A stretch of 43,493 nt of DNA from Desulfovibrio sp. A2 (GCF_000226255.1 NZ_AGFG01000031.1:1-43493), one strand, 5' to 3'; shown: positions 7,717-15,898, counted from the first letter of the stretch. Notes: a model not told the origin generated them from the sequence alone. Program-made: numbers and translations.

Positions 7717-7753
7717 CGTTTTTGCGTTCAACGCGCGGATGCGGGGGCGGAGG

Positions 7754-8464
7754 TCAGCCCAGTTCGCGGCCCACCCAGACCGCTCGGCCAATGATGCGCA
7801 CGCCGTCTGCGAGGTCGCCACGCGCGTCGATTTCAAGCGGCGCGTAGCTGGCGTTGTAGCTTGTCAGCACGAGCTTTCCGGGCGAGGCGTTGACCACCTT
7901 CAGGTAGACCAGTTCCTCGACGCCGACGGCGTAGACCTTGCCCGGACGCGGGTCGCGCTGGCTCTGGTCGATCAGCACCACGTCGCCGTTGAGCACGTAG
8001 GGCTCCATGCTGTCGCCATCGACGCGCATGAGCACCATGCTCGACGGCGAGCCCTTGCGCAGCAGGAAGTCGGTGCGGAAGGCGTAGCGCCGTTCCACAT
8101 CGGCCCCCACCTCGAAGCTGCCGTTACCGGCGGAAAGCCGCGCCTCCACCATGGGCACCATGACCAGTTCGCAGTCCGCGCAGGTGACCGTTTCCGGGCC
8201 GAACGCCGACTTGCCCGCAGGTGCGGCCTGGGCCTGTTCCTCCACGCGCATGGGGCCGCGCCCGAAGAACAGCCAGTCGCTGCTGGTGCCGGTTCTTTCA
8301 GCGTAAGACTGAACCCACGCCGGAGGCACTTCCCCGCGCTTGCGCGCCCCGTTCACCGACTGGGGCGTGATGCCCAGTGCGCGGGCCAATTCGGAATCAT
8401 TTCTGACCCCTGCTGCCTTCATGAGCCGCTCGAATATGGCCTCGAACGATTTCGCGGTCTGCAT
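7754..8464 (-). CDS. CI/LexA-type phage repressor
   Basis: A 236-residue lysogeny repressor. Residues 7-68 are a phage CI-type helix-turn-helix (RNDSELARALGITPQSVNGA). Residues about 100-230 form an S24 self-cleaving peptidase, with Ser152 in RVDGDSMEP and Lys189 in VYLKVV. Possible autocleavage sites are Ala83-Gly84 or Ala112-Gly113. The layout predicts SOS-type induction by RecA rather than the Mu c-protein mode. It is transcribed leftward, away from the early operon, and a CGGAG site precedes the ATG inside an operator-like repeat, so it probably controls its own expression. Confidence 0.93.
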   Translation of the reverse strand: MQTAKSFEAIFERLMKAAGVRNDSELARALGITPQSVNGARKRGEVPPAWVQSYAERTGTSSDWLFFGRGPMRVEEQAQAAPAGKSAFGPETVTCADCELVMVPMVEARLSAGNGSFEVGADVERRYAFRTDFLLRKGSPSSMVLMRVDGDSMEPYVLNGDVVLIDQSQRDPRPGKVYAVGVEELVYLKVVNASPGKLVLTSYNASYAPLEIDARGDLADGVRIIGRAVWVGRELG

Positions 8465-8469
8465 GGCGA

Positions 8470-8590
8470 ACTCCGAATTGAACTGCGAAACGCCACGCGG
8501 ACCGCTCCTCGTTTAAATCCGAGGCTTTACGCCAAAGACGTAAAATTTAAACTCCGAAGTGAATTTCGGGTTGAAATTTTAAATCTAAAG
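8470..8590. promoter_or_regulatory. Early operator/promoter region with nested palindrome
   Basis: At 8511-8552 two inverted repeats are nested: GTTTAAAT/ATTTAAAC outside and TTTACG/CGTAAA inside. A direct repeat of about 20 bases (AACTCCGAAnTGAAnTnCG) occurs at 8469 and again at 8549; the first copy covers the repressor ribosome site. A candidate rightward promoter is TTTACG-N16-TAAACT (8526-8553). These are likely repressor operators. The region lies about 1 kb from the left end, the same place as the Mu operator/enhancer that the transposase N-terminus contacts. The rest up to 8728 holds no gene. Confidence 0.6.
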
Positions 8591-8728
8591 CTGTAAATCA
8601 GGCTTGCGGGCGGTTGTGATTACTATCCACCGCGCAACCTATCCCGCCTGTTTACCACGGTCAACGGCAGTAGACTGATATCGTTCGGACGCTATCACCC
8701 CCTGCCGGACCAGAACGCGGACGGCGAT

Positions 8729-9154
8729 ATGCGGCAGCTCACCCTTTTCGACGACAGCACTCCCAATCTTTCCGGCGTGATCCCCGCCGTGCGCGCGGCC
8801 ATGAACCGCGCCGCAGGTGAAAGCGCGGAAGGCCGAAAGCTGCTCGTCGACCGCATCAACGCCATCGCCAGATCTCACAACCTCAGGCTTACGCGGGGCA
8901 ACGCCAGGGTCATTTCCAAGGACCTGCTCGACAAGTGGCTGGCCCCGCACGACCGCGACCACACGCCCTCGCTTCTGGCGGTGGTGGTCTTCTGCCACGC
9001 CACCGGCGACTTCGGCCCGCTGGAAGCCATCCTGCGCACCTTCGGGCTGGGCATCCTCACGCCCGAAGTCCTGCGCGACGCGCACTTCGGCAGGGCCGTG
9101 AAGGAAGAGAAACTGGCGCGCAAGCGCCGGAGACAACTGGAGGAAACCCTATGA
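8729..9154 (+). CDS. Transposable-phage early protein, probable DNA-binding regulator
   Basis: A 141-residue protein, first gene of the rightward early operon. It begins MRQLTLFDDSTPN and contains a helical region (AEGRKLLVDRINAIARSHNL and RVISKDLLDKWLAP) reminiscent of small early proteins in Pseudomonas-type transposable phages. The C-terminus is strongly basic (KLARKRRRQ). No catalytic motif is visible. A role in regulating early transcription is inference from position. The ribosome site is weak (GGACGGCGAT). Its stop overlaps the next start (ATGA), so the two are coupled. Confidence 0.7.
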   Translation: MRQLTLFDDSTPNLSGVIPAVRAAMNRAAGESAEGRKLLVDRINAIARSHNLRLTRGNARVISKDLLDKWLAPHDRDHTPSLLAVVVFCHATGDFGPLEAILRTFGLGILTPEVLRDAHFGRAVKEEKLARKRRRQLEETL

Positions 9155-9426
9155 TGACCAGAGCCGATTGCGGCCACCGGCGCGGTGACGCTTCAGACTT
9201 CATCAAGCGCGAACTGCGGCGGCGCAACCACACCATGCGCAGCCTTGCCGCCCTCATCGGCCTGTCTGGCGAAGCCGTGGCCAAGACCGTGCGCGGCGAA
9301 CTGCACAGCCCCCGCGTGCTCGACGCGCTGCGCGACCTTGGCGTGCCGGAAAAGTACCTGTTCGACCCGCGCAGGCTGGCCCAGCCGCAACCCCTGACCC
9401 AACCCGAACGGCAGGACGCCGCGTAG
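9151..9426 (+). CDS. Small Ner-like/HTH DNA-binding protein
   Basis: A 91-residue protein. Residues 16-68 form a compact helix-turn-helix: FIKRELRRRNHTMRSLAAL, then GLSGEAVAKTVRGELHSPRV, like Ner of Mu or a short XRE domain. In Mu, Ner sits between the early promoter and gene A and damps early transcription, and this gene has the same position directly before the transposase. The start at 9151 has GGAGG at good distance. The last 20 residues are P/Q-rich and probably disordered. Confidence 0.75.
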   Translation: MMTRADCGHRRGDASDFIKRELRRRNHTMRSLAALIGLSGEAVAKTVRGELHSPRVLDALRDLGVPEKYLFDPRRLAQPQPLTQPERQDAA

Positions 9427-9453
9427 CGCCGCCCGCACCAGCAGGGCCGAACC

Positions 9454-11637
9454 ATGAAGACCTTCAAGGACGCATACACCGCAGGCGAACTGGCCGCCGC
9501 GCTCGGGGTCACCGACCGCGCCGTCCAGATGCGCGCCCGGCGCGAAGGCTGGCAGGCCCGGCGCAGGCCGGGGCGTGGCGGCGGCAACGAATGGCTGGTC
9601 GTTTCCATGCCGGAAGGCACGGCGCTGGCCGTGCGCATGGCGGAAGAACGCACCGCCGTGGCGGCTGCCGCGTCGGACCACCCGTCCACCCCATCCGCCC
9701 CGTCCACCTTGCCCGGCGCGCCCGCCCCGCTCGACCCCAAGCGCCGCCAGCAGGCCCTTGCCCGGCTGGACCTCGTTCGCCTGTATCTCGACTGGCTGCG
9801 CAGGCACGGCAAGTCCGTGCAGAGCCGGGCGGACTTCCTTGCCGCGTACGATGGCGGCGCGTGGCCGCAGCTGCTGGCCACGGTGGGGCCGGTCAGCTGG
9901 AAGACGCTGGAACGCTGGAAGGTGCAGCAGCGCCGCGCGGGCGACCTGATGGCCATTGCGGACAAGCGCGGCCTTGCCCACCGGGGCAAGTCGCTGCTTA
10001 CCGAGCGGCACCGCCAGATCATCCTCGGCAAGGCGCTGCACATCAACAACCCGGCCATCAGCTACGTGTGCAACCAGGTGGCGGCGCTGTGCGCGGCAGA
10101 AGGACTGCACGTGCCGTCCGACGCCACCATCCGGCGCTTCCTGAACCAGTACATGGGCGACTGCCATGCGGAATGGACCTTCATCCGCGAGGGCAAAAAG
10201 GCGTGGAACGACAAGGCCGCCATCTGGTTCGAGCGCAACTGGGGGCTGGTGGAGGTGGGCGACATCCTCATCGCCGACGGCCACACCCTGAACTTCGAGA
10301 CGACCAACCCGGACACGGGCAAGCCCTGCCGCATGACCATGGTGTTGTGGTTCGACGGAGCCAGCAACTACCCGCTGGGGTGGGAACTGATGCCCACCGA
10401 GAACACGGCCTGCATCAGCGCCGCCCTGCGGCGGGCCTGCATCCGGCTCGGCAAGGTGCCGCGCATCGCCTACCTCGACAACGGCAAGGCGTTCCGCGCC
10501 CGGCACTTCAAGGGCTGCGTCGACTTCCGGCAGGCCGGGATCGTGGGCCTGTACGAAGACCTGGGCGTGCAGGTGATCCACGCATGGGCCTACCACGGGC
10601 AATCAAAGCCCATCGAACGGTTCTTCGGCACCTTCCACGAACTGGAAAACTGGGTGCCCTCGTACACGGGCCGCAGCATCGACACCAAGCCCGCCCGCCT
10701 GCACCGGGGCGAGGCGATGCACCGCAAGCTGTACGCCGCCCTCGGCGGCCGCCCGCTGACGATGCAGGAAACCCACGCGGCCATCGCCCATTTCTTCGAC
10801 GCCTACGTGCTGCGCCCGCAGCGCGGCCACCTTGCCGGGCGCACCCCGCACGAAATTTTCAGCGCCGGGCGCGGGCCGGGCCTGACCGCCGACGACCTGA
10901 ACCGGCTGAACCTGTGGATGCTCTCGCGCGAGGTGCGGGAAATCGACCGGGGCGGCACGGTGCGCCTGCTGGGCCGCCGTTACTACGCGCCGGAACTGTA
11001 CGGCAAGAAGCACGCGGTCGTGGTGCGCTACGACGACCAGCGCCCGCAGAGCGTGCTGGTGTACGCCACCGATGGCCGCTTCCTTGCCGAAGCGCACGAG
11101 ATGCAGGCCCTGCACCCCGCCGCCTACTACCTGGGCGAAGGTGAACACCGCGACCAGCTTGCCGCCGCCCTTACCATCCGGCGCGAGCAGGAGAAGCTGG
11201 CCGGGGCCAGCTCGCGGGCGCTGCTGGATGCGGTGGTCATCCCCGAACACCGGCAGCGAATGGCGCAACTGGCCAGCGATGCCCCGGCGGCCCTGCCCGA
11301 AGGCGAACACGCCCTGCCGGTGCCCGCCCGCCGCGAACTGCCCACCATCACCGACGACGAGCGCCGCGCCCATGAGGCCATGCTTGCCGAACACCGCGCC
11401 CGCATGGCGGCCCGCCCGGCCTACGAGGCCCCGTCGTTCTTCGCCTCGCAGCTCGACCGCTACGAGTTCCTTTTCCAGATTTCCGAGGTTCAGGGCCTGC
11501 CCCTGACCGAAGCCGACGCCACCTTCAAGGCCGAGTACGAGCAATCGGACGAGTACCTGGAGGTGGCCCTGCCCCGCTACGAACAGCAACGCCGCCTGAT
11601 TGCGCGCATGGCGGCCATGGAGGCTCGCGCATCATGA
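9454..11637 (+). CDS. A: MuA-type DDE transposase
   Basis: A 727-residue protein. The N-terminus (1-50) is a Mu-type winged-helix DNA-binding domain (AGELAAALGVTDRAVQMRA). A second DNA-binding region spans about 95-235. The catalytic core has D275 (DILIADGH), D342 (RIAYLDNGK) and E388 (SKPIERFFG), almost at the positions known for MuA. A beta-barrel domain (Mu_transpos_C) and a helical tail that should contact MuB follow. It binds the end sites, nicks and joins DNA for integration and replicative transposition. The gene is intact and all three acidic residues are present. The stop overlaps the MuB-like start. Confidence 0.97.
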   Translation: MKTFKDAYTAGELAAALGVTDRAVQMRARREGWQARRRPGRGGGNEWLVVSMPEGTALAVRMAEERTAVAAAASDHPSTPSAPSTLPGAPAPLDPKRRQQALARLDLVRLYLDWLRRHGKSVQSRADFLAAYDGGAWPQLLATVGPVSWKTLERWKVQQRRAGDLMAIADKRGLAHRGKSLLTERHRQIILGKALHINNPAISYVCNQVAALCAAEGLHVPSDATIRRFLNQYMGDCHAEWTFIREGKKAWNDKAAIWFERNWGLVEVGDILIADGHTLNFETTNPDTGKPCRMTMVLWFDGASNYPLGWELMPTENTACISAALRRACIRLGKVPRIAYLDNGKAFRARHFKGCVDFRQAGIVGLYEDLGVQVIHAWAYHGQSKPIERFFGTFHELENWVPSYTGRSIDTKPARLHRGEAMHRKLYAALGGRPLTMQETHAAIAHFFDAYVLRPQRGHLAGRTPHEIFSAGRGPGLTADDLNRLNLWMLSREVREIDRGGTVRLLGRRYYAPELYGKKHAVVVRYDDQRPQSVLVYATDGRFLAEAHEMQALHPAAYYLGEGEHRDQLAAALTIRREQEKLAGASSRALLDAVVIPEHRQRMAQLASDAPAALPEGEHALPVPARRELPTITDDERRAHEAMLAEHRARMAARPAYEAPSFFASQLDRYEFLFQISEVQGLPLTEADATFKAEYEQSDEYLEVALPRYEQQRRLIARMAAMEARAS

Positions 11638-12335
11638 AAAAGGGCATCTTCATCGAAACGGACAACGTGGCCCGCCTGCGCCGGGCCTTGCGGCAGGCGG
11701 AAGACACCGAGCGCGGCCGCCCCGGCATGGTGGCGGTGTGGGGCGAGGCGGGCGTGGGCAAGACCATTGCCGCGCACAGCATGTACGCCCAGCACGGCGG
11801 GGCCTTTCTGCGGGTGCTGGAAGGCATGACCCAGCACGCCTTCCTTCAGGAACTGTGCTGGGAACTGATGGAGGCGCGGCCCCACGGCGCGCACCGCTGC
11901 CGCGCCGAAATCCTGCGCGCCCTCGATGCCGAACCCGTGACCATCTACGTGGACGAGGCCGACCGGCTGGATCTGCGTCGGCTGGAAGACCTGCGCGACA
12001 TCCACGACATGTCCGGCTGCCCGGTGGTGCTCATTGGCGAGCAGCACCTGCCCGGCAAACTGTCGCAGCGCAGCCGCATCGACGACCGCATCCCCGACGA
12101 ATACCGGGTGGCCTTCACCGGCATCAGCACTCAGGACGTGGCCCTGTACGCCATGGAAGGGGCCGACCTTGCCCTGACCACCGACGCCGCCGCGCTCATC
12201 CACAAGCAGGCCAGGGGCAACTTCCGCCGGGTTCACAACCTGCTGCTGTCGGTGGAATCCGCCGCCCGCGCCAGGAACACCGGCACGGTGGATGCGGCCC
12301 TCGTCAAGGCGGCACTGCCCGCCGGGCGGAGGTAG
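11634..12335 (+). CDS. B: MuB-like AAA+ ATPase, transposition target selector
   Basis: A 233-residue ATPase. Walker A is at 37-44 (GEAGVGKT), Walker B at about 102-110 (VTIYVDEAD), and an arginine-rich segment QRSRIDDRIPDEYR lies in the sensor region. It is shorter than Mu MuB (about 310 residues) because the N-terminal HTH domain is missing, as in B3-like transposable phages. It would bind target DNA, stimulate MuA and give target immunity. The ATG overlaps the transposase stop (ATGA). Confidence 0.92.
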   Translation: MKKGIFIETDNVARLRRALRQAEDTERGRPGMVAVWGEAGVGKTIAAHSMYAQHGGAFLRVLEGMTQHAFLQELCWELMEARPHGAHRCRAEILRALDAEPVTIYVDEADRLDLRRLEDLRDIHDMSGCPVVLIGEQHLPGKLSQRSRIDDRIPDEYRVAFTGISTQDVALYAMEGADLALTTDAAALIHKQARGNFRRVHNLLLSVESAARARNTGTVDAALVKAALPAGRR

Positions 12336-12337
12336 CC

Positions 12338-12982
12338 ATGCGCACCGACGCCATGGACGCCGTGCGCGCCGCCCTGCGGTCCTTCTGCCCCACCGGCAAG
12401 GAATCCGTCACCACGCCGCAGCTTGCCGAAGCGCTTGGCCTGACCACGGAAAGCCAGCGCCAGTTGCTGCGCAGGCGGCTGCACTCCCTGATGGAACGTG
12501 GCGAGGTGGACAAGCCGGACCGGGGCCTCTGGCGGCTGGTGCCCGGCGTGGAACCGCGCCGCACGGGCGAAAGCTACGTGCGCATGTGGCGGGCCATCCG
12601 CATCCAGACCGCCGGGTGGCGGCTGGCGGACATCGCCATTATTGCCCGTGTCGAACGAACCACGGTGGGCCGGTACGTGCGCTGGCTGGAAGCGGAAGGC
12701 CACATCGCCCGGAACGGGCAGGACGGCAACGCCAACCTGTGGCGGCTGACCGCCGCCGGGCGCGAACGCCGTGAAACCCCGTGGCCGCCCATCGACCTGC
12801 CGACACCCTACGAGGCCGAACGCAAGGCCACGGCCCAGCTCTGCCGCATCCTGCTGCTGGAAGACCCGGACGTTCCCGCCACGCGGCGCAAGATTCAGCA
12901 ACAGCTTGCCGTGCTTGTCGCACGGTTCCCCATCACAACCACCACAACCGGGGCCGACGCCCCGCCCGCCACGGAGGCATGA
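12338..12982 (+). CDS. Double winged-helix early protein
   Basis: A 214-residue protein with two predicted winged-helix modules: residues 20-65 (TTPQLAEALGLTTESQRQLL followed by ERGEVDKPDRGLWRL) and 80-145 (RLADIAIIARVERTTVGRYV and EAEGHIARNGQDGNANLWRL). The C-terminal part is a helix of mixed charge with a threonine-rich tail. It could be a regulator of early or middle transcription, or an accessory protein for transposition. The ATG is preceded by GGAGG overlapping the end of the B-like gene. The exact function is not recognised. Confidence 0.75.
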   Translation: MRTDAMDAVRAALRSFCPTGKESVTTPQLAEALGLTTESQRQLLRRRLHSLMERGEVDKPDRGLWRLVPGVEPRRTGESYVRMWRAIRIQTAGWRLADIAIIARVERTTVGRYVRWLEAEGHIARNGQDGNANLWRLTAAGRERRETPWPPIDLPTPYEAERKATAQLCRILLLEDPDVPATRRKIQQQLAVLVARFPITTTTTGADAPPATEA

Positions 12983-13194
12983 CCATGGTGGCCGACAAGA
13001 TCAGGGATGCCCGGCTGGCGCTGGGCGTGCTGGCCGGACAGGTCAGCGAGGAAACGTGGGGCCTTATCCGGTGCATCCAGAACGAACTGGATGCGGCAGC
13101 CGGACAGGTGGAAACCATGGAACAGACGTTCCCCGTGCCCGGCATGTCCGCCGGGGCCGGGGACACGACAGGCGAAACGCAGGAGACGCACTGA
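12979..13194 (+). CDS. Small early protein of unknown function
   Basis: A 71-residue protein that starts within the stop of the previous gene (ATGA) after GGAGG and ends in a TGATG overlap with gam. The first 50 residues are a single amphipathic helical region (ADKIRDARLALGVLAGQ, then ETWGLIRCIQNELDAAAGQV), while the tail is rich in G, T and E. It could be a small adaptor; no family is recognised. Tight coupling on both sides supports its being a real gene. Confidence 0.65.
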   Translation: MTMVADKIRDARLALGVLAGQVSEETWGLIRCIQNELDAAAGQVETMEQTFPVPGMSAGAGDTTGETQETH

Positions 13195-13703
13195 TGGCAC
13201 GACGCAAGCCCAACCCGGTAATCATCGCCGACCGTCCGCAGGCCGAAGGCGCGCTGGCGGAAATCGCGGTCATCGACCGCAAGCTGACCGGCATCGAAAC
13301 GGACATGAACACGGCCATCGACGCTGCCAAGGCCGCCGCCAGCCAGGCCAGCGCCCCGTTGCTGGCCCGCCGGGCAGACCTTGAAAACGCCGTGGCCACG
13401 TGGGCCACGCTGAACAAGGCCGAACTGTTCATGGACCGCAAGAGCATCGACCTCGGCTTCGGCGTCGTCGGCTTCCGGCAGGCCACCAAGCTCAAGCAGG
13501 TGCCCAGGGTAACGGTGGCCATGACGCTGGAACGCCTGCGCGAGCTGGGCTTTCTCGACGGCATCCGGGTGAAGGAAGAGGTCAACAAGGAAGTGGCGGC
13601 GGGCTGGCCCGCCTCGAAGCTGGAGCTGGTGGGCCTGAAGCGGCACATCACCGACGACTTCTACATCGAGATCGCGCGCGAGGACGTGGAGCGCGCGGCC
13701 TGA
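13194..13703 (+). CDS. gam: Gam-type host-nuclease inhibitor
   Basis: A 169-residue protein matching the Mu Gam layout: an N-terminal coiled-coil (residues 15-75, AEIAVIDRKLTGIETDMNTA), then the conserved core with LFMDRKSIDLGFGVVGFR, and a C-terminal part ending DDFYIEIAREDVERA. Gam binds double-strand ends as a Ku-like dimer and protects phage DNA from RecBCD-type exonucleases. The start overlaps the previous stop by one base (TGATG). Confidence 0.93.
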   Translation: MARRKPNPVIIADRPQAEGALAEIAVIDRKLTGIETDMNTAIDAAKAAASQASAPLLARRADLENAVATWATLNKAELFMDRKSIDLGFGVVGFRQATKLKQVPRVTVAMTLERLRELGFLDGIRVKEEVNKEVAAGWPASKLELVGLKRHITDDFYIEIAREDVERAA

Positions 13704-13719
13704 CGCACCGGAGGCGGAC

Positions 13720-14010
13720 ATGGCCCACGACAGCATCGACATTCCCCGCTACGCGCGGCTCTACGCCCAGCGCGTGCTGCGCAACACCAACCTGGACCCC
13801 GGCGACATGCCGGAACTGGCCCGCAACACCGAATTCAAGGCGCGGGGCGTGCGTGAAAAGGCCGACGTGACGCGCACCATCCGGCGAGAGGCGGGGCAAC
13901 TGCTGGTGGCGTCGGGCCTGCCCGCCGATGCGGTGCGCAAGACCCTGCGTCTGGAGCACTGGTGGCAACCGGAACAGCGCGGCGCGAAGCACAAGGAAAA
14001 GGCGCGATGA
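13720..14010 (+). CDS. Small early protein of unknown function
   Basis: A 96-residue protein with GGAGG upstream of the ATG. It begins MAHDSIDIPRYARLYAQRVL and is mostly helical and basic; QLLVASGLPADAVRKTLRLE could be an HTH-like pair of helices. The tail is very basic (RGAKHKEKAR). It is probably DNA-binding and lies between gam and a structured intergenic region. The family is not recognised. Confidence 0.65.
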   Translation: MAHDSIDIPRYARLYAQRVLRNTNLDPGDMPELARNTEFKARGVREKADVTRTIRREAGQLLVASGLPADAVRKTLRLEHWWQPEQRGAKHKEKAR

Positions 14011-14017
14011 ATGCGAA

Positions 14018-14067
14018 ACCGCCCCGCCCACGCGGTGGGGCGGTCGCCCGGCGGTGGCGCGCCGGGC
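14018..14067 (+). other. Two adjacent GC-rich hairpins
   Basis: ACCGCCCC/GGGGCGGT (14018-14025 with 14037-14044) and GCCCGGCG/CGCCGGGC (14046-14053 with 14060-14067, loop of 6) lie head to tail in the gap before the next gene. There is no T-run, so they are more likely an mRNA structure or a weak Rho-associated terminator than an intrinsic terminator. Confidence 0.5.
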
Positions 14068-14101
14068 CTGACGAGCAGCCACCCCGCACAAAGGAAACGG
14101 C

Positions 14102-14482
14102 ATGGCCGAACATCGCAAGAAATGCGCGTCTGTTTGCGTCAGAAACGGCGCAATCGGGTCGGGCACCGTGGAATTCTTTCCCGCAGCGCAATGGGGCGGC
14201 CCGCAGGGGCTGTACCGCCTGCGCATGGGCCGCAAGTGGCTGGACGCCCCCCACGGCCTGCACGGCAACGGGCGCTTCCTGACCGTGGCCGAGATTGCCG
14301 CGCTGCTGGCCTACCACATCTTTGGCGTGGATCTGCGCCACGCCGCGCCGCCCCCACGACCGGACCACCTGCCCCGCAAGCGCCTTGTGGCCGTACGCAC
14401 CGGCGGCACCGACGAATCCCCCCTGCACGACGTGACCCGCATCGCCAGCGAGGCCCCCGTGCTGGGGGCCGACGGGCGCTGA
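14102..14482 (+). CDS. Conserved-looking Mu-like early protein, function unknown
   Basis: A 126-residue protein with AAGGAAA upstream of the ATG. The core reads GSGTVEFFPAAQWGGPQGLY and RLRMGRKWLDAPHG, with a helical segment FLTVAEIAALLAYHIF. The first part contains two cysteines (KKCASVCV). The arrangement of a small beta-rich domain followed by a helix suggests a nucleic-acid or protein adaptor. I do not recognise a named family. It lies between gam and gemA, where transposable phages keep several small accessory genes. Confidence 0.65.
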   Translation: MAEHRKKCASVCVRNGAIGSGTVEFFPAAQWGGPQGLYRLRMGRKWLDAPHGLHGNGRFLTVAEIAALLAYHIFGVDLRHAAPPPRPDHLPRKRLVAVRTGGTDESPLHDVTRIASEAPVLGADGR

Positions 14483-14486
14483 TACG

Positions 14487-14551
14487 TGGCCGTGCATCTT
14501 TACGGGCGGGGCACCGTGCTGGTGCCCGCCGAGGAGTGTCACCCAAGGTGA
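14487..14551 (+). CDS. Possible 21-codon leader ORF before gemA
   Basis: GTG at 14487 opens a 21-codon frame (VAVHLYGRGTVLVPAEECHP plus one Arg) that ends in a GTGA overlap with the gemA start at 14548. It contains a perfect 7-bp hairpin, GGGCACC/GGTGCCC. It could be a coupling leader peptide. It lacks a clear ribosome site and may be chance. Confidence 0.25.
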
Positions 14552-15051
14552 GAAAGACGAGAACGAACGCCGCCCACCGCAAGGCCCTGATGGGCAAGTC
14601 CTCCATCGGCGTGAAGCAGCTCGGCATCGATGCCGACACCCTGCGCGAGATGCTGCGCAACCTGTTCGGCAAGGAATCGCGGGCCGATCTGACCGCGCCG
14701 GAGCTGGTGCGCCTGTGCGACCACCTGGCGCAACGCGGGGCCAAGTTCACGTCCAACGCCGCACCGAGGGAAGGCAAGCCGTACAAGGTGAAGGCCGCCG
14801 GGCGGCGCAGCGACTGGTACGAGATTCCCGAAGGGCCGCAGGCCGCCCGCAAGCGCGGCATCGCGGCCATGTGGCGCAAACTGGGCTACGACATGACCAG
14901 TCTGGACACCCGCGTGCAGTGGGCCTTTGGCGTGGAGGCGTTCCGCTGGCTGGACGACGAGGGCAACCTGCGCACGCTGGCAAGGGATCTGGAAGCGCGC
15001 CTGCGGGCCAGGGACCGGCGGGAGCAGGATGCGGCGGAGGCCACCGCGTGA
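14548..15051 (+). CDS. gemA: GemA/gp16-type regulatory protein
   Basis: A 167-residue protein of the phage GemA family (PF06252): IGVKQLGIDADTLREMLRNL near the start, then a middle segment, and the conserved C-terminal part with GIAAMWRKLGYD and RVQWAFGVEAFRWL. In Mu, GemA affects host gene expression and supercoiling, while in this wider family the role is still vague. GTG at 14548 fits the usual start of the family; GTG at 14536 is an alternative, and the AGGAG at 14532 is rather far from the first choice. The stop overlaps the next start (GTGA). Confidence 0.88.
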   Translation: MRKTRTNAAHRKALMGKSSIGVKQLGIDADTLREMLRNLFGKESRADLTAPELVRLCDHLAQRGAKFTSNAAPREGKPYKVKAAGRRSDWYEIPEGPQAARKRGIAAMWRKLGYDMTSLDTRVQWAFGVEAFRWLDDEGNLRTLARDLEARLRARDRREQDAAEATA

Positions 15052-15413
15052 CGGACGAGGAACGCGCGGCGCTCGATGCGGCCATCCGGCAGCACTACGG
15101 AACGCCGCACCGGTTCTGCAAACAGACGGGGCTGCCGCGCGGCACGGTCTATCAGGTGCTGGCCGGGCGCTACGCGGGCGACATGGACAGGCAGGGGGAA
15201 CGCATCCGGCAGGCATTGCGGCAACCCCGCCCCGCCGGGCTCGACGCGGCCAGCATCGGGCGCATCCTGCGCCAGCACGCCTGCGCCCGGTGCCTGTCGC
15301 GCGGCTCCGGCCTGTGCGACCGCTGCGAGCCCATGTTCGCGGCGCAGACACGAGACATCCTTGCCCTTGCGGGCCAGACGACGGAGGAAACGGATGGCGA
15401 CGCTGATAGATGA
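15048..15413 (+). CDS. HTH protein with C-terminal cysteine cluster
   Basis: A 121-residue protein starting at GTG in a GTGA overlap with gemA. Residues 8-42 hold a helix-turn-helix (AIRQHYGTPHRFCKQTGLPR, GTVYQVLAGRY). Residues 78-94 hold a CARC...CDRC pair that should bind zinc. It is probably a small DNA-binding regulator. Similar two-part proteins occur near gemA in other Mu-like prophages, but I do not recognise a named family. Confidence 0.65.
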   Translation: MTDEERAALDAAIRQHYGTPHRFCKQTGLPRGTVYQVLAGRYAGDMDRQGERIRQALRQPRPAGLDAASIGRILRQHACARCLSRGSGLCDRCEPMFAAQTRDILALAGQTTEETDGDADR

Positions 15414-15861
15414 CGTGGTGAAGCTGGTGCGGCACGGCTGGCGGCCCTATCAGGGCACCGTGGAGGCGGCGGTGTACGAGCGGCTGCGCTGCCCGCGCGC
15501 GCCGTTGCCCACGCCGGGCGCAACGCGGCGCTCCAGCGGGCCGTACTGGTTCCACCGGGCGGACGTGTTCCTGTGCATCGGCTGTGGCCGCCGGTGCAGC
15601 CTGAACCGCCCCGACGGCTTCGCGCCGCCGCTGCCCATCCGCTATCCCTACAGCCGGGAACTGCCCTTCACCCTCACCCCGCAGGAAATGGTGACCCGGC
15701 TGCGCCTGCTGAACGTGAACCAGGCAGCCTACTGCCTGAACGCCAGCGCCAGCCAGATCTACCACTGGATAGCAGAGGGCAGGCTGCGACGGCTGAAGGA
15801 TCCGCCCGTGCGAGTCCCCGCCGAGGACGTGCAGGCCATGATGGAGGATTGGGAGGAGTAG
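15394..15861 (+). CDS. Zinc-ribbon and MerR-type HTH protein, candidate middle/late regulator
   Basis: A 155-residue protein overlapping the previous gene by 20 bases, with GGAGG before the ATG at 15394. Residues 65-80 include CIGCGRRC, a likely zinc knuckle; residues 103-150 are an HTH_17-type domain (RLRLLNVNQAAYCLNASASQ, YHWIAEGRLRRLKDPP, then RVPAEDVQAMM). It is the last early gene. In Mu, the middle activator Mor occupies this place; this protein does not look like Mor/C, but its position and DNA-binding fold make it the best candidate for a switch to late expression. That is inference. Confidence 0.65.
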   Translation: MATLIDDVVKLVRHGWRPYQGTVEAAVYERLRCPRAPLPTPGATRRSSGPYWFHRADVFLCIGCGRRCSLNRPDGFAPPLPIRYPYSRELPFTLTPQEMVTRLRLLNVNQAAYCLNASASQIYHWIAEGRLRRLKDPPVRVPAEDVQAMMEDWEE

Positions 15862-15898
15862 GGCTAGCGCCTAGCTCCCCCCCTGCGGTCGTGACGTG

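Noticed and set aside
8639..9136. 165-codon minus-strand frame opposite the first early gene
   Set aside because: It is the antisense reading of a GC-rich gene with a consistent early-operon context on the plus strand.
14007..14282. 91-codon plus-strand frame starting MNAKPPRPRG
   Set aside because: It runs through two strong hairpins and overlaps the better supported gene at 14102 by 180 bases.
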